NCBI RefSeq assembly: GCF_932526225.1
Contig: NC_064043.1
Span: 15,004,085-15,068,084 of the forward strand
Length of the DNA: 64,000 nt
Direction: 5' to 3'
Source of the DNA: Nematostella vectensis
Lineage: Eukaryota > Cnidaria > Anthozoa > Actiniaria > Edwardsiidae
Shown piece by piece: positions 13,701-27,000 of the stretch (position 1 is the first letter of the stretch; each line of letters starts with the position of its first letter). Below the pieces are notes generated by a model. That model did not search any database. It was given only the letters and a program-made list of their open reading frames with translations, and was not told the DNA's origin. The position numbers and the translations under genes are program-made.

Positions 13701-16700
13701 CCTGCACCCCGGAGAACAATGGCCGCATGAAAGACTGGCTACTCGAGAGGTATGCCTCCTCGACGTTCAACACCTGCCCCCATCGTGCGCTCCCGTGCAT
13801 GGACGGACCACCCATCGAGATACATGTAGACCCAGCAGCCACACCCAGAGCGTGCCACACCCCGGCCACCATCCCTCTTCACTGGCAGCAAAAGGTATAC
13901 GACGACCTTCTCCGGGACGAGGCCCTTGGTGTCATCGAACGAGTGCCGTACGGGGAACCTGTCACATGGTGCCACCGCATGGTTGTGACCCGGAAGCACG
14001 ACGGCTCACCGCGCCGGACTGTGGATCTCTCGCCACTAAACAAATTCTGCCAGCGCGAGACCTTTGCCATGGAGTCTCCCTTCCACCTCGCCCGCCGAAT
14101 TCCGAAGGACACCTGGAAGACCGTCACCGACGCTTGGAACGGCTATCACAGCGTTCCCTTACGCGAGGCAGATCGACACCTGACCACTTTCATTACGCCC
14201 TTCGGGCGCTGGCGCTACACCAGGGCACCACAAGGATTCCTCTCGTCAGGGGATGGCTACAACCGTCGTTTCGATGCTATCCTATCAGCCTTTGAGCGCA
14301 AAGAGCGGTGTGTGGACGACACAATGCACTATGATACTGACCTAGAACAACACTGGTGGCGATCCATCGACTTCCTTACATGCGTAGGCCAGTCCGGTAT
14401 AGTACTGAACCCCGACAAATTTCAGTTCGCCGAAAAGTGCGTGGACTTCGCCGGCTTTAGGGTGTCCGACTCAACCATAGAGCCACTCCCTAAGTACCTG
14501 GATGCCATCCGTGATTTCCCCACTCCTGAATCGACGACAGACATCAGAAGCTGGTTCGGTCTGGTCAACCAGGTGGCCAACTACGCCCAATTGCGCGAGA
14601 CCATGGCGCCGTTTAAGCCATTCCTAAGCCCACGGTGCAAATTCACCTGGTCACCTGACCTGGAGTCTGCCTTCCAAGAGTCCAAAGAAGCCATTGTTCA
14701 GGCAATCCGCGAGGGCGTGGAAATCTACGACATGCAGAGGCGCACCTGCCTTCGCCCCGACTGGTCCCGAAGAGGTATTGGTTATTTCCTCCTCCAGCAA
14801 CACTGTAGCTGCCCCTCTGGTATACCTGACTGCTGCCCAGGAGGATGGCGGATCACTCTGGCTGGCTCACGCTTCCTTTCCCCAGCCGAACAACGTTACG
14901 CAGCCATCGAGGGAGAGGCCCTGGCCGTTGCCTGGGGTCTCGAGCAAACCCGGTACTTCACACAGGGTTGCGACAACCTTGTGGTAGTCACCGACCACAA
15001 GCCCCTAGTCAAAATCTTCGGCGATCGCACCCTCGATGAGATCACCAACTCCCGTCTGTTCAGGTTAAAGCAGCGTACCCTCCCGTGGCGCTTCACCATC
15101 ACCCATCGACCGGGAAAAAGTAACCAGGCGGCTGACGCCACATCAAGACACCCATCCCCATCAGGCTCAACTAACAGTCTCGCAACTTCAACTCCTAGTG
15201 TACCGGACATGGTTGAGTCGGCCCTCATGGCCTCCATCAGGAACGACGCACATGATCTTGGGGCCATCTCGTGGCCGATCCTCGCACAAGAGACTGCTAC
15301 GGACCCATGCCTAGGTCACCTCCTACGCCTCATTGAACAAGATGTTGTGGTTGACCCTAACGACCCGGCGCTTTCAAGTCTCGGACATCTCTGTGAGTCG
15401 ATATATGCACAGGATGGCGTTCTACTACTCAACGACCGTGTGGTTGTGCCCATGTCCCTCCGCAAACGGGTCCTCCAGCACTTACACGCCGCACATCAAG
15501 GAGCCTCTACTATGGAGCAGCAAGCGCGTGCCATTGTCTTCTGGCCGGGGATGTCACGGGACATTCAGGGCACCAGAGACGGATGCACAGATTGCAACCG
15601 CAACGCCCCGTCACAAGCGGCCACACCGCCCCTCCCGACCTCTCCGCCATCTACCCCGTTCGAGGCTGTCTACGCTGACTTCTTCGACTTTGGTGGCCGC
15701 CACTACCTAGTTGTCGGAGACCGGCTCTCTGGATGGGTGGAGGTCCTCAGCTCCACCGCAGGTACTGACCTAGGGGGCTCCGCTGGCCTGGTCCGTCACC
15801 TCCGAGCATTCTTCGCCACCTTTGGCGTGCCAACAGAGATATCAAGCGATGGCGGACCAGAGTTCACAGCAGGCGGCACCGAGACCTTTCTCCGACTTTG
15901 GGGGATCAAACACCGCCTGTCTTCTGTCGGCTTCCCACAATCCAACGGGAGAGCAGAAGTGGCAGTCAAAACAGCTAAACGTCTCCTGATGTCCAATACT
16001 GGTCCTAACGGCAGCCTTGACAACGATCGCTTCCTGCGTGCCATGTTACAGCTACGAAACACACCGGACCGGGACTGCGACCTTTCACCAGCCCAAATCA
16101 TATTCGGCCGACCCCTTCGAGACTCCCTCATGTTCGTCAATCGACTAGAGAAGTTCTCTAATCCACACATCCGACCCCTGTGGCGGCAAGCATGGGCGGC
16201 AAAGGAAGATGCCCTTCGGACCCGCATATCACGTACCACCGAATCATTGACGAGCCACTCCAAACCACTTCGACCTCTGAAGCTAGGTGAAAGGGTCTTC
16301 ATCCAGAACCAGCAGGGCCCACACCCGAACAAATGGGACCGCTCAGGCATGGTAGTGGAGTCGCCAGGCCACGACCAATACAGGATAAAGGTGGATGGCT
16401 CAGGACGGTTGACCCTGCGTAATCGTCGGTTCCTTCGTGCATACACCCCGGCCACGCCCACCCCAGACCATCAGTACAGGACGCCACCACCTCCACCCAG
16501 ATCTCCAGAGTGTCAACCCACACTTAACAGCTCACCGTCGCCTCCCACAGGCAGTGGACCATTGACGGGCAATCCTCACGTCACCACCCAACTCTCACAC
16601 GGTAGCCATCCCGTCATACCCACAGAGTGCAACCAGACAGTTCCACCCGCTGAACCCGTCGCTGAAACACCACCTACCACTCAAGCCAACAATGACCCTG

Positions 16701-19700
16701 TATCCTCTTGTATGCCTGACGCCTCATCTCAGGCCCCGCAGCCACTCCCTGAACCTAGAAGGCCAACTCGTGCGAGAACACGACCAAAACGCTACGAACC
16801 AGAGACAGGGAATTGGACAGTAGCAGGAGTCCGTTCGTCTAGCCTTGTATAGACTCTAGACTTAGTATAGACTCACGGACTGGGGGGGATGAAGAGTGTG
16901 TAACGCTGGCCGCTAGGGCCTAGGTCTTATGTAAGACCGCTGACCGGCCCAGAAGAGAGCAGCCGGCCATCTTGTTTTGAACATTATTCATGTAAGTCCT
17001 ACGCGTTCATTTGTTATATCCTAGTTACCGTTATTTGTAATCCTCAGTTTAATTATAATCCTTGATTTATTGTATTGCCATAGGACTTCCTCATCTTTGT
17101 CAATAAAATCAATTGAACATCGAGGAGTATTTTCTTCAATATCATCTTATCTAGAGTTGGTCTGTAGGTTTTCTGTCTATTTATACCATCTTATCTAGAG
17201 TTGGTCTGTAGGTTTTCTGTCTATTTATACCATCTTATCTAGAGTGGTCTGTAGGTTTTCTGTCTATTTATACCATCTTATCTAGAGTGGTCTGTAGGTT
17301 TTCTGTCTATTTATACCATCTCATCTAGAGTTGGTCTGTAGGTTTTCTGTCTATTTATACCATCTCATCTAGAGTTGGTCTGTAGGTTTTCTGTCTATTT
17401 ATACCATCTCATCTAGAGTTGGTCTGTAGGTTTCCTGTCTATTTATACCATCTTACCTAGAGTTGGTCTGTAGGTTTTCTGTCTATTTATACCATCTTAT
17501 CTAGAGTTGGTCTGTAGGTTTTCTGTCTATTTATACCATCTTATCTAGAGTTGGTCTGTAGGTTTTCTGTCTATTTATACCATCTCATCTAGAGTTGGTC
17601 TGTAGGTTTTCTGTCTATTAATACCATCTCATCTAGAGTTGGTCTGTAGGTTTTCTGTCTATTTATATCATCTCATCTAGAGTTGGTCTGTAGGTTTTCT
17701 ATCTATTTATACCATCTCATCTAGAGTTGGTCTGTAGGTTTTTATATCTATTTATATCATCTCCTCTAGAGTTGGTCTGTAGGTTTTTATATCTATTTAT
17801 ACCATCTCATCTAGAGTTGGTCTGTAGGTTTTCTGTCTATTTATACCATCTTATCTAGAGTTGGTCTGTAGGTTTTCTGTCTATTTATACCATCTTATCT
17901 AGAGTTGGTCTGTAGGTTTTCTGTCTATTTATACCATCTCATCTAGAGTTGGTCTGTAGGTTTTCTATCTATTTATACCATCTCATCTAGAGTTGGTCTG
18001 TAGGTTTTCTGTCTATTTATACCATCTCATCTAGAGTTGGTCTGTAGGTTTTCTATCTATTTATACCATCTCATCTAGAGTTGGTCGGTAGGTTTTATGT
18101 CTATTTATACCATCTCATCTAGAGTTGGTCGGTGGGTTTTATGTCTATTTTTACCATCTTATCTAGAGTTGGTCTGTAGGTTTTCTGTCTATTTATACCA
18201 TCTTATCTAGAGTTGGTCAGTAGGTTTTATGTCTATTTATACCATCTTATCTAGAGTTGGTCGGTTGGTTTTCTATCTATTTATACCATCTCATCTAGAG
18301 TTGGTCTGTAGGTTTTCTATCTATTTATACCATCTTATCTAGAGTTGGTATGTAGGTTTTCTGTCTATTTATACCATCTTATCTAGTGTTGGTCTGTAGG
18401 TTTTCTGTCTATTTATACCATCTTATCTAGAGTTGGTCTGTAGGTTTTCTGTCTATTTATATCATCTTATCTAGAGTTGGTCTGTAGGTTTTCTGTCTAT
18501 TTATACCATCTTATCTAGAGTTGGTCTGTAGGTTTTCTGTCTATTTATACCATCTCATCTAGAGTTGGTCTGTAGGTTTTCTGTCTATTTATACCATCTC
18601 ATCTAGAGTTGGTCTGTAGGTTTTCTGTCTATTTATACCATCTTATCTAGAGTTGGTCTGTAGGTTTTCTGTCTATTTATACCATCTTATCTAGAGTTGG
18701 TCTGTAGGTTTTCTGTCTATTTATACCATCTTATCTAGAGTTGGTCTGTAGGTTTTCTGTCTATTTATACCATTTTTCCAGTGATGAGGCCTACCATTCT
18801 CCTGCCTGGGGTTGGACGAGCACTCAATCCAGTTGTGTTCGTTCGCGATCCAAATCATCTCAAAGTCGTGCAGCACGATGTTAAACTGCCACTCATATGG
18901 GACAAACGTCAGAAGGTCCGGCCGATAGTTCACTGACCAGTCCTCAAGCAATTCTAACAAAAGAATATTATAGTTATTCTAGGGCATGTGAATTTTTTTG
19001 TAAGATTGAAATGTCCTTGTCTTGTTGTCGTTGTTGTTATTCTTGATTTGTTGCAATAAGAAGCACGTTTGCTCTAGTGTGCTAGGGCGTCGGCGTCCTG
19101 GCTGTGACGCAGGTCGAATGCTAGCTCTGACTGGGGATTTTTTTATTCTTATCTTTATAGTCTTGATTCTAATTTTTGTCAGAAATGAGTTGGAGTTACT
19201 CTTTTGTGTTACCAGTCTTATCAAATAAGGACACTGAACCGAATGTCCCATCTCTTCAAGCTGAACTACTCTAATCTGAATGAAGGAATGTAAAAGAACC
19301 ACAGGGGACGCAATAAACCCTCTGGCATTGACCACCCTCAGTGACAGTGCTTACGGGTGCGCTTGATTTGGAGCCTCGCTCAGTTGTGTCTTCCTAACCA
19401 GTATAACTAGTGGAAGTTATATACAACATTTTTTCTCTTTTGTCACCTTTTTTATATTAAATATTGGAGGGTTTCCTTGTGATCAGTTTGGCTTGAAGAG
19501 AGTTTAGAATAAGTGTTCACCATACCTTGGAAGTACCACTTGTGGGTGAAGACAAAGTACCACGTGACCTTGTGAACGTTGACGTCACATGCCCAGTGCT
19601 GGGTCTGGTTCCAAACACGTGGAAAAGACATGTGGAATGCAAGGTCAAGGGTGTCTGCCTCGAATAAGTTGCGAAAGGACATGCTTGTGCTGCACACAAA

Positions 19701-22700
19701 ACAAGAGAACATGTCAAAGTGAGTGTGGTTAAAGGGGAAGTGCCAAAGGGCGATAATGAGGCAAATGCCTCACTCAATCTTATGTAACAACAGAACAGAA
19801 CTGTGTAGACATCACACGATTAGAATTCTACTTTTCACATCGAAGCTGTTGTGATATTTTAATTGAATCCAAGGGCTTTTTAAAGGGTATGTGAACATTC
19901 CAAGGTCGTTGCTATTTGCTAAAGTCATAAACACGTCAAGGAAGGGAACTGACTTCTTTCACAATAACTTTTAACCATGACATTTTCTTGCTCTCTCCAT
20001 GTTTGAGGGTTATTCAAAGTTCAGTTACATGAGAATAAACTAAGTACCTTGCATCCACGTTAAGCAACTTGGTGACGACAGATGTGGTATAGCCATAGTC
20101 GTTGACGGTCCAGGGCTGATAAACCCCAATGTGCGACCCAGCCCCAACACAAACATGCACTGCACGGGTTTCCTGTCACACGAAAAATATCAAACGTTAT
20201 CTACAATGAATCAAAGCCATCAAAATGCCAAAACGAAAATATATTTGGTTTTGCTTTGCTTTTGCTTTGTTGTGTTTAATATTCCCAGAACTACTGTCAA
20301 AAAGCTCATAAACATTTAAAAACCAGAGATAAAAACTCAACACATCTCAGAATGTATTGTGTTTTTTTATCAACAGACAAATAATGTACTGCATCTCTCA
20401 ATTCATTTACAAATCCTGCTTTTTACCAAACTTACAAGCAATGGATTTTACTATCCTTATAACCAGACTACTCTCCCTAAGCACTGCTTACAAATAGAGT
20501 TTCCTAATATTTTAAAATATTTCAAATGTGAGAGCCAGTACCTGGTTCTTGGAAAACAGTATATCTAAACTTGCTTCATTCTCAAAGTCAAACTTGATGT
20601 CAAGTCCTGTGTGGATGCGCAGCTGGCCAGGAACAAGGGGTTTTGTGACAGCCATTTCTTGGTAGTCCAGAGGGTAGAAGAAACGCTGGAGTGCCTCCCT
20701 GTCAAATAAAACAATACAATGAAAAAAGTGAGAAAACAATAGCCAAAAAGCAAGGAGAGCTAGATACTCATATTAAAAATGGGGAAACTTAATTGAGCCA
20801 TCAGGTCACATATTCAATGTTTAGGGAGGGACCATGCTTTGAAGTACTTAGTGGTACCAAGAGGTAGTACAGTATGTCGTATTTTTTTTTATAGGGATGG
20901 AGCAGGGGACAGAATTAAGTAAGTGAGAATGGGAGGGTGGTACTGTACATAGCTGTGAGTAGTCAAGAAAAAAGAGGTGAGAGCAGCACGGCTATAACTA
21001 GGGGGAGGGAACAGTTACACCCCCCCCCCCCCCCACCACAACAGTAAAGGGGACAGTTACACCCTCCTCCCACCACAACAGTAGAGGGGACAGTTACACC
21101 CCCCCCCACCACAACAGTAGAGGGGACAGTTACACCCCCCTCCCACCACAACAGTAAAGGGGACAGTTACACCCCCCTCCCACCACAACAGTAGAGGGGA
21201 CAGTTACACCCCCCTCACCACAACAGTAGAGGGGACAGTTACACCCCCCTCCCACCACAACAGTAGAGGGGACAGTTACACCCCCCTCTTACCACAACAG
21301 TAGAGGGGACAGTTACACCCCCCTCCCACCACAACAGTAGAGGGGACAGTTACACCCCCCTCCCACCACAACAGTAGAGCGGACAGTTACACCCCCCTCC
21401 CACCACAACAGTAGAGGGGACAGTTACACCCCCCTCCCACTACAACAGTAGAGGGGACAGTTACACCCCCCCACCACCACAATAGTAAAGGGGACAGTTA
21501 CACCCTTCGCCCACCCCAACAGTAAAGGGGACAGTTAACACCCCCCTCCCACCACAACAGTATGAAATTTGGGATGATAGGATGAAGTGTATTGGTGGTA
21601 GGCTGAATAAGATGGGGAGTAGGATAAGTAGATGTGGATTATAATGAGTCAGGAGTACAGTTGAGGTGATGGGTGGACTATCTGATTGACAGGTTTACTA
21701 ACCTCTGTCTGTCCACCCAGGGTCCATAGCATATTGAAGTGCTTTTAACAAACACTATGTCTATTCCCCAGCTGGGGTCTGAATCAGGGATTTCTGTAAG
21801 GTTGCCTTCACCCTTACTCTCGGGAACAACGCCTGGCTCATCCATGTAGTATGTAATTCGGCAGTCACCAGACTGGACAACCACAAACCCATCTCCCATG
21901 AAGCGTGGGGGCCTAGGTATTATGTAAAGTGACACATTAGTGGCATAAGGACACTCACATCACAAGTAGGACATATAATGTTATAAATATGTAGTGCGAG
22001 ATTCATTGATTCAACTACTTTAAAAGCTGCTGCTGCAGTAAAACCTCTCAGAGGTAACCCTAATGGCGTCTTTTTTTTTTTTTGGGGGGGGGGGTAAAGG
22101 AATTCTTTATTGCTTATAGGGATTTTAACTGGCCACATACTTCAGCCTGCCTATTGAAATTAGTATCTTAGTTCGTGCATGACACTAGTAAAACAGATTC
22201 TTAAAGAACAGTTCTGTCTGTCTCAGGACTGATTGTGCTTTAGATTTCTCAGAAGATGTAATAGAGCATGTGACCATCTTAAAATAAACTTGAAATTTCA
22301 CTTATTTTGTTGTTTGTTTTTGTTTAGGGTAACAATTGGTAAATTTAGGGTAACAATTGGTAAATTAAGGGTAACAATTGGTAAATTTAGGGTAACAATT
22401 GGTAAATTTAGGGTAACAATTGGTAAATTTAGGGTAATAATTGGTAAATTTAGGGTAATAATTGGTAAATTTAGGGTAATAATTGGTAAATTAAGGGTAA
22501 TAACTGGTAAATTTAGGGTAACAATTGGTAAATTAAGGGTAATAATTGGTAAATTTAGGGTAACAACTGGTAAATTTAGGGTAATAATTGGTAAATCCCA
22601 GACTTGCCGAGGAGCAGAAACCTGCATGTCAGAATTCGAGACTTCGGTCAAATTTTGGAATCCAAGATTGTTGACAAATTTGAATCTGTACCCGAGCTTG

Positions 22701-23964
22701 TTTTCAGATAACTTGCTTGAGGTATGCCATAAGCATCATTACAATTTTTTTATTACAAATTTAAAGAAAAAATGGAGCGGATTGTTTGGCAGATTCATAG
22801 ACCCCTTCTGGCCTATTCACCCATCCCCTTAAAAGTCTAGATATGACTTACTCATCCCTTGGACCATTATAGCCTGGGCTTGGGAACAGCATCACTCTCA
22901 CATTCCTGCCATTGCACTTGACGAGGTGCATGAATTGGTCCACAGACGAGTTGGGCTGCAGGTAAACAAGAACAGTCTGGTTTAATTGAACATTCTCTTG
23001 ATTTGTACATACTCTCATGAATCATTGTTTCGTAATGCAAGCTTTTAGTACCTTGTTTTTTAACATTTGGACTTCAAAGACATGCATTAAATTTCCATTA
23101 TTTGTTACCATAGTGACACTGGAGGTCCATAAAAGCATGATATCATCCATGTTTAAATTAATTTTACACGGAAAATCAACGATAAAATTTTCTGTAAGCA
23201 ACTTATGATTGGAATTATAATATGGGCTGGGAAAAGTTGGGAACTACTGTAGTTATCCCAGGAAAGAAATACTTTTTCAAATAAGCTTTTTTTTAACTAA
23301 AGAAGTTTTAATAAATTTATCTAAAATATTGTGTAAGTAAAAGAAAAAAATAGTGTGGCATTTTCTATTTTTTCTCTTTATTTTAAGTTTGCCATTAACC
23401 TTAAAAAACGTATACCTGTGTTGTGGTGTAGATTCCAACTGCACTTTCAAATTGAATTCCAAGTGTTGTCTCAAACAGTCTATTTCCAAACGCAATCTTC
23501 CCCTGAGTCAATAAACAAGAATGTTCAAGTTACAGTGATGATGCAAGATGGCAATTAAATAAGAATGATGTTGGCTATTAATAAAATGGTGTTGACTGTA
23601 TCTACATACCACATTGATATCAAATCTGACAGCAGGCACTAGATCCAGTACCCATGATGGCAGACTACTGCGTCCTTCAGGCTCTTGTGCTTCCTTCCTG
23701 AAATTTGCGAACAAAACAGCACATTATAAACACCAAAACAGCCCTTCATTTCTGAACACATATAGCACAACTTATAGAACAACTTTGTGTTTTATCTAAT
23801 CTATCTATAATTTGGAGGAAATCTTTGTTTATTGGGTTTGAGGTCGAAGGCTTCCTTTTGTCCCCCCCACCCCCCCTCCCCCAAAAAAGAAAAAAAACAA
23901 TCTTATTTATAAATATTAGAGAATAATGGCCTATGTACTTCTTTGTTCACAGCACTCTAATAAA

Positions 23965-24027
<63 letters not shown>

Positions 24028-27000
24028 GTCTGTCTGTCTCTCTGTCTGTTTTTTATATGTAAAAAAAGACAAATCTAATGGTTCCATACTCAGGGGTGGC
24101 AGATGGGGAGGGGCAGCGGGGTGTGCCCCCACAATTCAAAAAGTGGAGGGGGACAGCTCTGGGCATATCTGTTTGATCCTATACAATAGATTGTTAAAAG
24201 ATAATATTAAATTTTTTCAAACAGTTTATATTTCATTTTTAATGGTGTGTCAAACCCAGTACTTACCCAATTTCTACATTTATTGGATCCGTTACATTTA
24301 CTGCGTGGATGTTTTGATTTGATTTTGCTGCATCTATAACAAAAGAAATGTTCTTAAAAATAAATGAAGCTTTATAGGCTAAAATAACTATAATCATTAT
24401 AAGTATAATTTAATAAGATGATTTAAACTGGGTAAAAAGATGTCAAAGTGATACAGTACATGAAATCTTTGCATGAGATAACAAACAGAACAACATAACA
24501 AACATAATAAATATCTGAGGAAAAACTTTGATTTGCCAGCCTCTAGAAAAATTTGACCCAACATGCAAGCCAAGTATGAATATGCAGTTTTAATAACTCA
24601 CCCCCATATTTATCATATCTAAAAAGATCTTCAAGTTTGGTGTAAAGGCCAGATCTGTTAAGAACAAACAATATCAGGTTACATTAGCTGCCTTTTTAAT
24701 ATGGATATCTAATTTAAAAATCATTGCACCTAAAAGATATCATTTTGATTGGTGATTATGTGTTTGCAGCCTAACAGACGTCAACATACAGTACCTCCCA
24801 ACACTCATGGACAGACATCAACATACTGTACCTCCCAACACTCATGGACAGACGTCAACATACAGTACCTCCCAACACTCATGGACAGACGTCAACATAC
24901 TGTACCTCCCAACACTCATTACAGTACCTCCCAACACTCATGGACAGACGTCAACATACTGTACCTCCCAACACTCATTACAGTACCTCCCAACACTCAT
25001 GGACAGACGTCAACATACAGTACCTCCCAACACTCATGGACAGACGTCAACATACTGTACCTCCCAACACTCATGGACAGACGTCAACATACAGTACCTC
25101 CCAACACTCATGGACAGACGTCAACATACAGTACCTCCCAACACTCATGGACAGACGTCAACATACAGTACCTCCCAACACTCATGGACAGACGTCAACA
25201 TACAGTACCTCCCAACACTCATGGACAGACGTCAACATACTGTACCTCCCAACACTCATGGACAGACGTCAACTTACAGTACCTCCCAACACTCATGGAT
25301 AGACGTCAACTTACAGATGAGCTGTGAATTGACTAATGAGCTGTGTATTGACTGATGACCTGTCTATTGACTAAAGAGCTGTGATTGGCTGATGAGCTGT
25401 GTATTGACTGATAAGCTGTGTATCGAATAATGAGCTGTGTATTGACTGATGAGCTGTCTTTTGACTAAAGAGCTGTGATTGACTGATGAGCTGTGTATTG
25501 ACTGATAAGCTGTGTATCAACTAATGAGCTGTGTATCAACTAATGAGCTGTGTATCAACTAATGAACTGTGTATTGACTAATGAGCTGTCTATCGACTGA
25601 TGAGCTGTCTATTGACTGATGAGCTGTCTATTGACTAAAGAGCTGTGATTGACTGATGAGCTGTGTATTGACTGATAAGCTGTGTATCAACTAATGAGCT
25701 GTGTATCAACTAATAAGCTGTGTATTGACTAATGAGCTGTCTATTGACTAAAGAGCTGTCTATTGATTAATGAGCAGGGGAATTGACTAATAAGCTGTGT
25801 ACTGACTAATGAGCTGTGTATTGACTAAAGAGCTGTCTATTGATTAATGAGCAGGGGAATTGACTAATGAGCTGTGTATTGACTGATGAGCTGTCTATTG
25901 ACTAAAGAGCTGTCTATTGACTAAAGAGCTGTCTATTGATTAATGAGCAGGGGAATTGACTAATGAGCTGTGTATTGACTGATGAGCTGTCTATTGACTA
26001 AAGAGCTGTCTATTGATTAATGAGCATGGGAATTGACTAATGAGCTGTGTATTGACTGATGAGCTATATTGATGGATTAGCATCAGCTTGAGATGAGCTC
26101 ATAGACTTACCTACTGTACACATGATACTCAACACAGCTTAGCCAAATGTTCAATCTCTGCTCACTGTTTTCTTGTCCTTGAAAGAAATTCATAAACATT
26201 AAAAACTACATGTAATAATAAATGAATAATTATATATATATATATTTTTTAGAAATTTCAATAAAATCACATGTGTAATTTCCACATATTATTCCAGATA
26301 TTGGGGGTTGGGGTAACCCATTGTCTTTACAAAAATAACAGTTTGATAAATATGGTTTGGGGGATGGGTGATTGGTTGACTATAATTCTGAGGCTAATGA
26401 GGGAGGGCATAATATTATTATAATATGCCCCTGCTATGGCCGTGTGCTGAAACAATAATGTGATCATATGAAAGTTGTGCCTTGTCACGCATGGCACATA
26501 TTCAGGTGTCACGCTATGTCGCAACATTCGAACCACGCTCCTTGGGCAATATAATATTTCCGTAAACGATTACAGTTTTGTACAAGGATCATCATTTGAT
26601 CTTTTGTTCTTCTTGAACTGCATTTCATGTTGATCTCCGGGTTTGAATGTGAAGGAGTCCCGCTGCTTTGCAATTATTGTATGAATTGATCAAATAAGAA
26701 TTTGGAAAAGAAGTGTCATGGAGTGTTCAGACCTGTGGATTTCTTCATAAAGAAATATACCTGCACATATATGTTGTGGTTGGAAATTCATTTTGGTTGG
26801 AATTTTTGCCAACCAGTTGGAAATTTTTCAACTTGTTAGAAATTTTACAACCAGTTGGAAATTCTCCAACCAGTGCAAAATCTGGAAGACCTCAAATGTA
26901 CCAGGCATTCTTTTTTGATAAGTACGTTGGGGTTAGGGTTAGGGAATGGTTGGGTAAGACTTTGTTAAAATAAACTTCAAGTATCTTTTGGTTAGGGTTA

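Larger units (their letters stand above)
11794..17138 (+). mobile_element. Full-length Ty3/gypsy LTR retrotransposon with self-priming signature
   Basis: Two 249-bp LTRs (TG...CA) flank a single gag-pol frame. The 5-bp target duplication ATATC is perfect at 11789-11793 and 17139-17143, and the insertion lies within the 44-bp satellite. The LTRs differ at only two bases I can see (CTC/CCC and TTA/TCA), so insertion is recent. Next to the 5' LTR there is no obvious tRNA-complementary site; instead an 11-mer complements the predicted RNA 5' end, as in Tf1-type self-priming elements. The polypurine tract is present and the reading frame is uninterrupted, so it may be a competent copy. It lies antisense to the host gene. 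Confidence 0.95.

Noticed and set aside
9065-18774. Donor-carrying array hypothesis for the 44-bp satellite
   Set aside because: The array stops 20 bp short of the exon 14 donor and its unit does not contain that donor sequence, unlike the 46- and 55-bp arrays.
20963-21151. Glycine/valine-rich minus frame
   Set aside because: Product of the C-rich 37-bp array.
22233-22832. 199-codon frame with FRVTIGK repeats and its minus-strand mirror
   Set aside because: 21-bp minisatellite keeps all frames open; located between two confirmed BLTP1 exons.
24749-25355. Three frames of 150-190 codons reading SQHSWTDVN-type repeats
   Set aside because: 37-bp array artefact lying inside a BLTP1 intron.
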